Below, piece by piece: positions 1 through 12,040 of a stretch of DNA of 64,000 nucleotides. The notes beneath the pieces were generated by a model. The model ran no database searches and had not been told where the DNA came from. It was given only the letters and a program-made list of their open reading frames with translations. The translations under genes were made by a program, and so were the position numbers. The stretch spans positions 87,361,580 to 87,425,579 of the forward strand of contig CM047425.1 of NCBI GenBank assembly GCA_026168455.1, written 5' to 3'. This DNA is from Theocolax elegans. Its lineage: Eukaryota > Arthropoda > Insecta > Hymenoptera > Cerocephalidae. Position 1 is the stretch's first letter; every line of letters starts with the position of its first letter.

Positions 1-683
1 GAAAAATCTGGTCGCAAAGAATCCAGAATCTAGAATCCAGAATCCAGGAGTAATCCAAGGAAGCCACACTGGCAATTTGCTTTATCTGGCCACCTTGCAA
101 CCACGCATCACGAAATTCCCACGCGCTTTGATTAAGTCGTAAAAGCCAGTACTGCATCGGTGCAACGTAAGACGCGCGCAAGCCCAAGGTGTTTATGGCG
201 GTTTGATGTTGCAGCGGGGGCTTTTCGTCCGGGCGGAGATAGCGTTTGCTGTGAAGAAGGAAGAGCACGCGGGGCGGTACCCGAGCTCGTTTGCAAACCC
301 GTCAGGAATTCCGTATTCCGTGCTCGTCAGACCCGGGCTCCGCTATTAGACCAGTAACTACTTATTCAAACCGGATCGCGCGTGCATGCGGACCCCGTCC
401 CTATCTCTGCCCACCGTCTTGGCCCTGCTTTAGAATGACTCCCTTTCTCTCCCTCCCCCCAGCTCCCTCTTGGCTCGTGCTTCTCTTCCCTCGTTATTGC
501 GTGGGGATCTCGACTCGATTAAGATTGGGTATTAGTTTGTTTGCCGAGCGTTTAGTCTTCGTTTTTAAACCGCTTGATTTCTCTTCTTTAATACGCGTAT
601 TTGTATGCGTCTTATACACGAATTACGTGCGTTCATTGATGGACGTGACTAACTTCCTTCCACCTTGTTACCTTCTCATTTAA
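1..683. other. GC-richer unique island, no gene recognised
   Basis: This stretch has higher GC and more CpG than its surroundings up to about base 680, where AT-rich sequence begins. Open frames of 65 codons (from 160) and 130 codons (from 291) overlap in different frames. Their translations are rich in Pro, Arg, Ser and Cys with no motif I recognise, as expected of chance frames in GC-rich DNA. It could be a noncoding exon or a regulatory island; nothing in the sequence decides this. Confidence 0.5.
19..46. repeat. Short tandem repeat, four 7-bp units
   Basis: Four consecutive copies of GAATCCA are present (the second reads GAATCTA), followed by a partial fifth. This is a small tandem array with no evident function. 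Confidence 0.8.
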
Positions 684-2758
684 TAACCATCGACAATAAA
701 TATAAGTATATATTCGATATATACCTTTAATTACTATAAATTTAATGTTAAAATAATTCAATATTTTTAATAAGTATTCCTAGTTGTATTGAAATAAAAT
801 GAATTGCTATTATACATTGACAAGTAGAGTGCTGGACCGCCGAGAAGCGTATTTATTGATAAAACTTTGTAGCTTGTTTTCCGTCACGTATCCTGTAAAC
901 TTCAATATCGTACTGTATCTCGGAAACACGCAACGTTTTACCTGAGTATGTGTAAAATAAATATATTTCAGTTTTTTGACTGCTATTTCAAGTATGTAAA
1001 TAACACAAAATGCAAAGGAAGTAGATAAAGAACTTACTTTCATTTTTGTTTCAACACATAACCAGGAAAATATTTTATAAATACCAATTATTCGCTTATA
1101 AGGAGATATGAAAAATTTTGTAAATTTTTATTTGCATATTACTTCCATCTTCGTAAATGCATCAATTTCCAATAACTTTTTGACCTATGGGATACTCGTG
1201 CTTATATTAGCTGTTCACTTATTTTCTTTTGTATTCGTATAACATTAAAGTGCAGTATGTATAGTACTAGGAAATATGTATTACTCACAATGAAAATTAA
1301 TGTTATTTTCTCTTAAAAGGTATTATAATATTTACTTGACCCGTCAGAGTAATTATTGGCTAAATTAAATAGTAGCTTTTTGTAAGGGTGCAATCCGAAG
1401 GAAGCTTAATCAATTATTTGCACTTTAATTTCGCAAAACCAGTACATAAAGTTACTTTACATTTCCAAAAATATGATTTTGTTTTAAAATGCAATTCGAA
1501 AAGTTGCAATTTTATATAAAAGTGTCACGAAAATCAATGAAATTCGTGTCGTAATTGATAGTAATAATAATGTTTATTAATATCCAGAACGAGTAGTTAA
1601 TAATAGTGCAAGGTAAATCATAAATTGAAGAATCATCTTCGTGATATTATTTCCATCAATCGATCTGACGGTATAAAAATGTTGAATTAACTGTACTCCG
1701 GTTGCATTAATCGAATGTACAGACTCAATACGCTAAATCAAGTAAACTCTTTGTCTGACTTGGTTCTGCAACTCCTTCCTGATTCTCCGTAACTTGTTAA
1801 ATGCCCACCCTTCCTTTCCTGCTTTCCTTCTCTCCTTCTCTCCGTCTCTCGTCTCTCGTCTCTTTATCCGTTCCTCTTTATCCCTCTTTCCGGGGCAGCC
1901 CGCAAGTGCCACGTTCACTCGTCGGAGTCCCTTTAGACGCGACTTTAATAACGCAAGCACGTACGGACCGACCATATCCCCCTACATCCTGACCCTTTCG
2001 TTTCTCCATTGCCCTCTTACTCTCTTTCTATGCTATTCTCTCTCGTGCAGCTTTTCTCAGTCCCTCTTTGCTATCCTGGTAATGGTGTCCACTCGAATGG
2101 CAAACGTTGTTTGGAAATTTGCATTGGTGCGCTACTTGGACCTTGAATGCCCAGGGAGTCATTCGAGTGTCACTTAGTTCCTCACGATTTTATCCTTTTT
2201 TTACAGGTACACCCAGCTGTACACCCAGCTTATACGTTCGAGATACATGAATTACTGAATAATTCTGCACAGTTGAACATTTGACTGCCTGAATTATTGT
2301 CTTAATTTAACTGGCCAAATAAAACTCGTGGTTATATTATTCAGGTCATTTAAATTGCTAATGAATGATTTGCCGCTACAGAAGCAGAATATATAGTGAC
2401 ATAATTTCGGAGCTTTCCAAATGATAATTGTAAATTGCATCATTGTGAATGTTGTTCAATATAAATTGTTAAACAAATATTAAAACGTCAAGTTTCGTTT
2501 CAGCTTTAATGATTAAATACGTGTAATGTATTTCCGATTTTTATGACGGAATTCAAAAACTCAAATATCAAGAGTATTGGTTAAAACTTAGATCAGTTTA
2601 ACTTGTGCTCTACAAAATGTGAAATCGTACTAATTTTCCATAAAAATTTCTTCCGTACCACTTATTTTCAAAGATATTAACATTTCAAGATAATGAGAAG
2701 ATGTTACGGGCAATGTAGACAAATATAAACGATGCGCCGCATCGTGAATGGTAGTCCG
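684..2758. other. AT-rich noncoding stretch with a pyrimidine-rich island
   Basis: Mostly AT-rich sequence without recognisable genes or repeats. A GC-richer island lies at about 1790-2180 and begins with a long polypyrimidine tract. The 127-codon frame starting at 1794 is a product of that tract (Phe, Ser, Leu and Pro runs) and is not accepted as a gene. Confidence 0.5.
1804..1869 (+). repeat. Polypyrimidine tract with GTCTCTC repeats
   Basis: An almost pure C/T strand with three consecutive CGTCTCT-type units near 1843-1863. Mirror-like homopyrimidine DNA of this kind can adopt unusual structure, but no function is shown here. Confidence 0.7.
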
Positions 2759-2842
2759 TCAGTTAAAGCACTCGGTCCGTGGATCCGCGCCGTTTCGTCC
2801 ACCTTTTTTCGCTCGCTTCTCATCTTTTCATACGAAAGAAAG
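2759..2842 (+). promoter_or_regulatory. Candidate initiator and untranslated first exon with 5' splice site
   Basis: TCAGTT at 2759-2764 matches the arthropod initiator consensus. The following 80 bases are GC-richer and CpG-bearing. They end in AAG at 2840-2842, directly followed by GTAAGAGT, a strong 5' splice-site match. No DPE-like sequence sits at the usual +28 position. Initiator-like and splice-like strings occur by chance, so this is only a candidate for transcript evidence to test. It contains no convincing coding frame. Confidence 0.2.
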
Positions 2843-3900
2843 GTAAGAGTTCCACTTTTCCTTGAACTATCCAACTAGTTTTACATTCGAAATTATTCAT
2901 AGAAAGATAGACTATATTTCTTAGTTGCGAATTTTAACAAGGACTAAAGATATTTTTAGCCGGTACAGCAATTTGCCGAGTTTTTTTCAAGAAAGTCAAT
3001 TCGAGTAAATGTAATAAACTTTTTGGTTCTCTTTCTTGAAAAGGAAAGATACAGTTTTTAGATTTAATTAATTATAAAATCATTCACATTTGTCATTTGA
3101 TATAGGTTGAATAATGCTCTAACCCAAAACGTTTCAGATAATATAAACAACAGTGTTGATATAGCACTACCTCAGAGCTTGCGGTTATTATGAAATTTTG
3201 TTTACTTAATGTCTTGATTCAATTATGGTAATTAGTAGCTTATATTTTAGTTAGTTTCTAAGGACTTAAGTTTCACACATTCTTATACTTAAGTAAATAT
3301 ACTTAAGTCTTCGTAGAATTTGGTAGAATAGTTTATCTTACTACTTGCCTCAACTTACTTTTGAAAAATTAGTTTGCCAATTCTAATCAGGATACATTCC
3401 GCTTCGTTGTAATTTAATTTTACATAATCTCGGGTGAAATTAAACTGCAAAATTCAAACTAATATGGAAAACTTTATTAAATACAAAAAAGTAATAAAGA
3501 AAGTTATTGAATTATTGGCAACTTTATAATTATTACAGATAAATTGCGTTTTTGACTTAATGATTCATATCTTTTGTAATAAATTTCCCGTCTTTTAATA
3601 TGGTATCATATTTTAATACGAGCAAATACGTTTTCGTTATATCAGTCGAAACCTAATACACTGACAATCTCTTGTAATGAACCTGATTACACGGTGTATC
3701 GATTCTCGTTTGCATAAATAAGCTCTCTTGTAGTACGAAAAAAAAAATTATGTGTTTGTGTACACTATCGAAGCTGAATGTCAATCGTGAGCCACGTCAA
3801 TTAAATACGACAGAAAGGAGAAAAAAATGGTCGTGTCAAGACCAGATCTACCCAACGTATTTCTCAGCGCAAAATAGACCATTAATTCTTCTTCTGCGCG
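2843..3900. other. AT-rich noncoding stretch
   Basis: I see no gene, RNA gene or repeat here. If the donor site at 2843 is real, this would be intron. Confidence 0.5.
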
Positions 3901-3968
3901 TGGTCGTGAATGCTTTTCAATAACTCGGCTCCCTCCAGCGAATGTCGTTCATAAAGCATTCAAGACCA
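3901..3968. other. Inverted repeat able to form a 16-bp hairpin
   Basis: The arm TGGTCGTGAATGCTTT (3901-3916) is complementary to 3953-3968 at 15 of 16 positions, with a 36-nt loop. It lies in a CpG-bearing island. The stem is shorter than a typical insect pre-miRNA (about 22 bp), pairing does not extend clearly into the loop or flanks, and I do not recognise either arm as a known miRNA. Confidence 0.5.
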
Positions 3969-4120
3969 TCGAATTCCCGACGTTCGTCAACGTCTTTGAC
4001 GTGCGAGGGAAAGTCTCGGTGACTATACGTGTGTATGCGCGCATAAGCCGCTCTCATCTCTAAACCTCTTCAATAATCATAATGGTACGAGAGGAACATT
4101 GCGAGACTCCGGAGTAGCGG

Positions 4121-4180
4121 CACCAGCACCACCACCACCACCACCACTACCACCACCACCAGCACCAGCACCAGCTCCAG
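4121..4180 (+). repeat. CAC/CAG trinucleotide microsatellite
   Basis: Interrupted CAC repeats with interspersed CAG and CAT/CTA variants. Depending on frame it would read as Pro/Ala or His/Gln runs. The frame from the ATG at 4082 meets a stop at 4115-4117, before the repeat, and the Pro/Ala frame has no ATG after its upstream stop. I therefore treat it as a microsatellite and not as coding sequence. Confidence 0.8.
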
Positions 4181-4184
4181 CAAC

Positions 4185-6880
4185 TCAACTATATCTATGA
4201 AAGGTCCGCATGCTGTGCGCTAATGACCGGATCGATATAATATATACTTGCGCATCCTACCTAGATTTACGCCCATAACAATGTGCTTCGAGGAAATGCA
4301 CTCGGATTTTAACTTGCAAAATTGTCGAATCAGTTATTCAACGTTGAATATGAGGATGAACGTTTTCAATGGCTTACTACCCGTGTGTAGAATATTTAAC
4401 TCTTCTCATAAAAGATTAGGAAAATATTTGCAGAATTATTAAACCAACCTATAGATATCAACTCTTTCTCTTATAGTATATAAAAGAGCGAATAATCAAA
4501 TATTGTATACGTAAATCTGCAGATTTTACTGAAACATAATATCAGCATAAATATTGAAAATAAATGTTATTCTATACTATTGAGAAATTATAAGATATAA
4601 ATGGATTTCTTTCAAGCGGGTAATGTCACATTAGTACACTTCTTTTTGGGATTCTTAATTTCATCAGTTGAACAATACCGATTTAATTAATGATTTAATA
4701 AAACTTTACGAATTTTGAAAAAATCTATTCAAGATATATTCTTAAAATTCTAATCAGGCAAAAGTTGTTTTACCAGTGCAGAGAAGTTTTAATACTGTAT
4801 GTTAAATATATAATAATAATATGAAACTTTATTTATCCAAACGTTTATAAAAGTAAACTTATATTATAAGTATAATAAATAATATATTTTTTGATGCAAT
4901 ACAGAATTTATTTATTACAATTATTACACCAAATTAAATTATATTAAAAATTGTTATATTCCAAAGCAATATTCGTAAATAAAAAAACGCGGAAGTCTTA
5001 CACCATTCATTCAAATTCATTCAAATTTTTTATCAATCATATTTACAAATACGCAATTTTTACAATGCGCAATCGTGGGTAGCAAAATCAAAGATAAAAT
5101 CGCAGGCGTAAAACTCTCTTATATATGCAAATAAAAGAAAAATTTCGTCAATTGCAAGTTAAGGAACTCCACCTAATGGATTCCGAAATGTTACAAACCG
5201 CAAAATTTTGCCACACTATTTATGACTATTTAAATTAATAATTATTATTTGTAATCAAAACTTTTAAATTTGATTTATATTTATTTTTATTTTGTAAGAA
5301 TTAGAAATGTAAATATTTTTAATGATGTAATTCGACCAGCGTCACACTTGTAAACAAATTTTGTTTAGTATTTGATTGTGTATTAAATAATTTTTGAGAA
5401 AATAGTTTTCAGTGGAATACGTTTTTTTTTTTGTGTTATAAATAAATATTTATATTATTCATATCAAGCATCGCTCTCTTCTTCTAATGAATAACATTAA
5501 TTTCAATCTATGGGCTTAATTTAATAAAATAGTTTTTGTTTATTTTGATACACATTAATTATATAGTAATAATAGTGTATTATTTATTTTAATCTAAGAA
5601 ACTATTATCTTGAATCAAGAAAGTATTATTTTAAAATATTACTTTATTTCCATTGTATACCTTTAATTTGATCTAATTTCAATATATATTCTTTGGAATC
5701 AATAAAGAAGTTTTTTTAATATAAATATCTATTTATTCAAATCTTGATTAAATTTCATATATAAGTAAATAAATTTTATATTTACAAGTAAATATTCCAA
5801 AGTAATATAATGTATTTGGAACAATTAAATATTTATTTTTTTAAAATAAATTGATTTCAGAGAAATAAATTTAAGTGATTATATTACATTGTTTAGTAAG
5901 TTTAAATAAATTACTTTTTAAATAAGAACACATTTTATCAAATAAATTAATAATTAATGAAAAAACCTTCCAACATAGCCCAAATTCCACGCATTTGGTA
6001 AGGAGTAGTGAACAATTCAATGAAATATTTCGTTCAATCTTGAAAGATTACTAATTGAAAATTCCAGAATGAAGTTAAAGCCCGTACCTTTTCACAAAGT
6101 CAATTGTAAAGTACGCAGGAAAGCATACAGTAGCAAACGACCGGTACACGCTCCCTCGGTTCCATTAATTATTTATCGTAATGTGTGCTATCGATCCGTC
6201 TGCAGTTAACGCAAACTGCAGGGGGTTCGGATCCACGCGTATAAAGCCGATGATAAGGGCACCAAAGCGCGGGCAAAATGACAAAGTGCGTATGAGGGAA
6301 AACGAGTAATGTCAAGGGAGACACAGAGGGGAGGAATTGGATCCGAAAGATGGATCAAGCTCGATTAGACTTAATGTTTATTCGAGATGCGTACGTATAA
6401 CTGTCCTTTCGATGTAGTTTTCTTGATGGAAATAGGATTTGTGGTTGAGAATATTTCCTCATCTTACGATTTATGGGATTGACTGTGTGGTCCAAGGGAA
6501 CTTTTCATGTACAACTTGGATAAAGAAAAATAATATTTTGCAATTGTATTGTAAAGTAAAATATAGTGAAAAATAAGTATAAACAAGTTAAAAAGATTAA
6601 GCTTTGAAACAGTTTTCCTTTAAATTTATAAAGAGCGTGTGTTTATATCAGGAAGCGAGTAGTAAACCTTGCTAAATATATCTTATATATAGGTGTATGG
6701 GTTTTAAATCACCTTAGACTTTACAGGAATTGAGAGGCAGTTTCAAAGAAAATTTGAAAGATAATCAGCTTTAGACTTACGATAGACAGTTCCAAACATC
6801 ATATTTGTATTTATGTCTAGTAGAAGGAATTCCAGCGAAATGTTAAATTCTACTTGAAAGGGAAAAGGGAAAAGATTTGG
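4185..6880. other. AT-rich noncoding stretch
   Basis: Very AT-rich, especially 4450-5950, with poly-T and poly-A runs. A small GC-richer island lies at about 6110-6350. I see no gene or identifiable repeat. Confidence 0.5.
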
Positions 6881-8480
6881 CAAATTATACGATCGGCAAA
6901 GTGCCCGGTGCGAATTCAGTCCACGTATGTGCCGCTTATCTCGTGTGCGCACATCGATGGGAGCGCAACAAACCGTCATTAGTACCGTCGAATATTCCAT
7001 GACCGTTCCCCCCTTCTGCAGCCCCCACCGCGTGATCATTCCCTGTACCTTTTTGCAGTCTGCCCGAAGCCAAAATTTTAGAGAGAGCCTCGACACTCGC
7101 GTGCAATTAAGGGAGCGTTGTCTGAACCTCCCGGGAGCCACCCCAGTGGAAATGGTACGCATTCTACAGTCGGTTTCATGTGATCTTCCTGTTTGTCATT
7201 ATGCACACACAAAAGCTATAGGATTTATCAGTTTCACGGCGAAATATATACAGGCTATGAATTGCAAATTTTATTTATATTATTATATTGTATAGTTAAA
7301 TTAACTTTTTAACATATGTATCCACCTAAATTATTTTCAATTAAATTATTACACTAATCTATTAACCGAGGGATATTAGATTTTACAACCGATACGTTAA
7401 TTATTAACTCGTCATATAATGATGTCGTTAAAATTTTATATTAAAAAGAATTTGTTATTGTTTAGAATAATTAACTCAATCGATCTATCGCGAGTCTTAT
7501 TCAACTTTCACCATGTAAAAGTTATGTGCACTAATCAATATTAAAATTCAAGTAAAAAAATAATATTTAATACTTGCAATATCACAATATTTGAACGATG
7601 AGTGCACTTTCTTATATTTTATATTTTGTTTTGGACATTTGAAACCAGAATACAATTCATTTTATTTAATTAACTTATTTTCTTACATATAATATAATAG
7701 CACATTTTAAAAGTTGTATTTTGCTATAGGATAGGATTCTACAAAAACTTAATATAGATGAATGTTATATTCGCAATACGTGGATATGGATACTGAGCAA
7801 AAAATCTATAACGAGAAAACGAGAATATAAATATAATAAATATATATGTATGTCGAATATACTTGCTTATAAAAGTTTGTTTTCAAAGCATACCGAGTAT
7901 AATTTTACGCAATGAACAAACTTGATTATGAACTAATAATTATTATAATAAAGGACCGTGAAAAATCAAATCAAAATCCCGACGCTGGAACTCGCTGATT
8001 AAACGAAAGCATAACATCATTCGCGCGTGGAGTGAGGGACATTTAAATAATATCAATCAGCGAATTATAAGCGAACGCCCGGATATAAATTACCATAAAA
8101 GCCGGGTGACGTAAAATTTACCCCCCTCCTTTTGGCTCAGTCTATCGTTATCGAGTCGCGCTATCGTTTCTCCCTCAAATATGTTTATCCTCTCGCCGAA
8201 TGAATATTTTCAACGGTCGTGGCCATCCGCTGTTTGCAAGTCATTCATACATAATGAAGCACAATAATGTAGTGTGCGCACTTTGCATTAATTTTGGCGC
8301 TCCGCGTCGAGCCGCGAAGCCGTTTAATTTTGGCCGCTCGATGCGTATCGAGAATGGTACTCACGTGGGAGTATATGCGACGATTATACGCATCTCGTAA
8401 AGAATTAAAGCTTTCTCCGTATCTCCCTCTCTTACTCTCTCGATGCGTCGTCAATGATCTAGAGAAGTGGATGAGCGTTT
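6881..8480. other. Two GC-richer islands, no gene recognised
   Basis: The islands lie at about 6890-7200 and 8100-8450. The first holds the longest open frame of the window (139 codons, minus strand, 6743-7162) together with an overlapping 122-codon frame on the plus strand. Neither shows a domain, and overlap of open frames on both strands points to composition and not to selection. AT-rich DNA separates the islands. Confidence 0.45.
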
Positions 8481-11400
8481 AACTAATTTTTAGTGTTCAC
8501 TTGGATTACAATTAAATACGACAAACAAATATTTTAAAAAAAACATTTGAAAAATTTAATAATAATTAAAATAAACTATAGAATATTATAAAATAAATGA
8601 TTTTTTTATTAGAAACAAATATAGAAATAATATGTACCAAGTACTACGCTATTTTTCAATATATTTAATTGTGAGTGTTCACTTCAAATTAGCACCCTAT
8701 TTATGCATATTGCGCTACAGTAATTAGTGTTATCAAATGTGTGAAAGATATTTATGCAGTAATTGAAATTTACACGTTATCGTTTCAAATATTCAAATAT
8801 TAATTTATTGCATATTATGTATTTTTATCAGCTTAATCACAAGCAATTGTATTTCGATATTTGGCAATTACGCGATAGAAATTATAATATTATTTTTACT
8901 TAAAATTATAATACTATAAGCTTATATTTTGAGGTTAACTAAACCACATTGTTTATGTACAATGGTATACAGGTTTTTTTAGTTTAATATATAACATTTA
9001 TCTAATTATTTAATGTACATGCGCATGTATAAATCATTAAACTAACCGTTTTAAATACTTTTTCAAGTTTGTTTGCGTTTAAAATGTTTGATCAATAAAC
9101 AATGTCACGAACATCACTTTATACTAGGATTGATTAATAAGTTTTAAATGTAAATTATATTACTCGGTACTGACCTCAGCGTTATAATTTTGTGCTCGTT
9201 TTATTTGTATAAAATTATTTAAGTATTATGTTTAATTATGCAGTTCTAATGTAAGATTGTAGATGACTAACTAGCAAACGTGAACCGTTGATACTGATGC
9301 TCGGACAAAAGAACTCGATCCCTCAATGTTCACTGAAAATCCTACAATGAAGAGTTCGTCTGGAATTTCGTTTCCATTGATTAGAGCGTCAGCGGTTCTT
9401 CACGTACTCCAGTGCCATCCGCGAGTTTACTCAATGAGCACTTATTGTTAGAACTACCTCTAAGATCACTATACTATTGTAGATATGACTGAATGTTAAC
9501 ATCGGCCATAAGCAATAAAATTCAATTTGTAACATTATTAATGGAAATACACAAAACCGAATTTTCCAAATGGTTGTTAAGAGTCTATCGATACAAATTA
9601 GTCAATACCGATAATATCGATTAATGCGCATTTGATATTGTACATTTTTTATCTTTTTCTTGTAAGTCGTATAGTTCAGTCGCAAATAAACTTGAATTAA
9701 TTTGGTCTTCCGAATCGACGTCAATAGTACAATTCGTTAAATCGAAATAAAAGTATAACAATGATGAAGGAGACGACTACCGATGGGATAAAGTGAAGAT
9801 CGTTTGACTCATCGAAACTATTGAATGGAATATTTGCAAAGTAAACGAAAAGATGTATAAGAGAAAGGGAAGAAGAAGAAGATAGAAATTGGTAAAGAGT
9901 CTTAAGCATTGAAGTGGGTATTATTAACTCATTGAACGTGGCCTCTCGTGAGTACGATATCGCGGATAAAAGAACAAACTGTTCCTGTATTGAAAGATTT
10001 TTATATAATACACTCACTTAAAAAATGAGTATTTAATTAGAATACATTATATTTTAGTCACTTTTATCGATAACTGGGTTATATTAAAAAAATAGAAGGT
10101 AAATATTAAAATTAAAATCATAGAGAAAATATGTAATACACAATATTGAAATAAATCTATGGGTTTAGTTGAACGTACGGTAAATAATTGTCAATAGAAT
10201 TATATTTGCTGATTATAATTTAGTGGTTGAGCGAAAATGATATTTATTCAATAATTAACGTGAATTGTATAAACATACGCATTGTATGGATTGATTAATT
10301 ACATTCCATAAGTAATGAAAATACACGAATATATTTTCTATCGTTAAATATAAAAATATTAAAATGACAAAACGTCTTATCCAAGTGATATTTAAGCAAA
10401 AGATGTAAATTTCCCTATTACTAATGCAATGACGGAAATGTAGGAGTTGAAGCGTAGCACCGGTTACTCGTCTCGGGCGAAATCGAATAACCCGAGATTG
10501 ACTATAAACTCGCCATAAACTTTTGTCACCATCTAGCAAAGGACGAATTTATCAAACGAATAACCCAATCCAAAAGTAACTGCAACGAGATCGAGCTTTG
10601 GACCATAGTAATTCGGTAAAATAACGGTCATACCATAAAAACGATCGTATAAAACATTGGGAGATTCGAGCTGGGAACGTGGAACGTGATTCCGTGTGAT
10701 TCCACGAGCTCAGGGTCAACGAATGCATTCCTATTCGTATATAGCATTGATTTGCGCGTTCGTTTGCAAAATTAACCAGGGTCCTCGTGCCATTAACGGA
10801 CATTTACTCGAGAATCGATATAACGTGTAGATGTACACTAGGGGTGCATCATCGCATCCACGACTTTATTGTCGAGTGTACCGATCGATTATCAATTTTC
10901 CGGACGCGTGTACAGAAAGAGGGGGAAGTTGTTTTAATTGTTTACAGGCGACGGGAGAAGAGATGCTAGAGTTAGACGGTTTCTTGTTGCGAGTTCACGG
11001 GAGTTCCTTGATGGGATTCATAAGCGTGGTTGCGGTGCGTTATTATGCAGAGGAGGGATGAATTTTGTTTTTTGCCAAGTTTGAACAACTTGGGGGGATG
11101 ATTATTTTAACCGAGCGCGCGATGAATTCGTTATTATGGCTTCGGAACCGATACCTGGCTAGGATTAATGAAAGGTTATTGAAATTTTGGGATGTTCGTA
11201 ATTTATTGAAGATGCCGAATAGTTTCAAGTAATTGTTTTTGTTTGACGAGTCCGTTAAGTATATTGTAATTAATTACATAGCACGTACAATGTATCGCAA
11301 CACCGAACTAAACTTTTCTTTACACCTCGCATCTATAACTTCTTCTTATATTGTCCAAACTAAAATTAAAAACGGTAATAATATTACCAAACTCAAGGTG

Positions 11401-12040
11401 TTATTAATCATCCGGTATGCACGGTAAGAATTAATTGGTAAAGAACTCGTGAAAACCGATGTACAGGAGATCTCATATTTGTTTGCAATAACTGTTTTAT
11501 ATTATTCATCAAATTATATTCTTATAAAATCTAATTAAAATCATGTTTATCCGAACATTCTCTGCTTCTCATAAAAACAATAATGTTATCACTAGGTAAT
11601 TAAAGTAACGCACACGGGAAAATAAGGGGCGCAAGCGGTAGATACGTACGTGAAAGGAAAATTAAAAAATATTTCCGTTATTTGTGCTGCGTCTAAAAAG
11701 GTGAAAATCGCACAAAGTCGCAAACCAAGCTTGTACAGTTAATACTTTGCCAGTGAACCGCGCGTGCGTCTATATGTACATTTCATATTTTTATGTTCGT
11801 GAGCGGTTTGTATTTTGCGCTTATTTGCCGTGTGAGAGAGCTGCAAATAAATGCGCCGCGCATATTTGCTCGACGAATTAATCGCTTCGGGTATTTTCGT
11901 GTTTGCCGCGCATACGTATTTCTACGAGATTCTATGTGTGTATATAGGTATGTTTAAGTGGATGCGTACGAGGCAAAATACGCGATCGCGATAAATAAGC
12001 AATAGAAGTGGAGTCAATACCGTTCTTTGACAGAGAGCCT
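8481..12040. other. AT-rich noncoding stretch with islands near 10.7-11.2 and 11.6-12.0 kb
   Basis: No gene recognised. Local structure includes a 7-bp stem at 10472-10498 (TCTCGGG with CCCGAGA) and a compound hairpin at 10668-10711, listed separately. Open frames of 60-98 codons are scattered on both strands without recognisable motifs. Confidence 0.5.
10668..10711. other. Compound inverted repeat
   Basis: GAGCT (10668-10672) and CGTGGAA (10678-10684) pair with TTCCACG (10700-10706) and AGCTC (10707-10711). This gives a 12-bp interrupted stem around a loop that itself contains GGAA and TTCC. It lies at the edge of a CpG-bearing island. Function unknown. Confidence 0.55.

Noticed and set aside
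291..683. 130-codon plus-strand frame
   Set aside because: Low-complexity Pro, Ser, Leu and Phe content from pyrimidine-rich DNA, no motif, and a competing frame at 160-357.
4115..4201. Proline/alanine-rich reading of the CAC/CAG repeat as a coding exon
   Set aside because: The Pro/Ala frame opens after a TGA near 4000 with no ATG, and the nearby ATG frame hits TAG before the repeat.
6743..7162. 139-codon open frame on the minus strand, the longest in the window
   Set aside because: No recognisable domain, overlapped by a 122-codon frame on the other strand, and located in a GC-richer island where stop codons are scarce.
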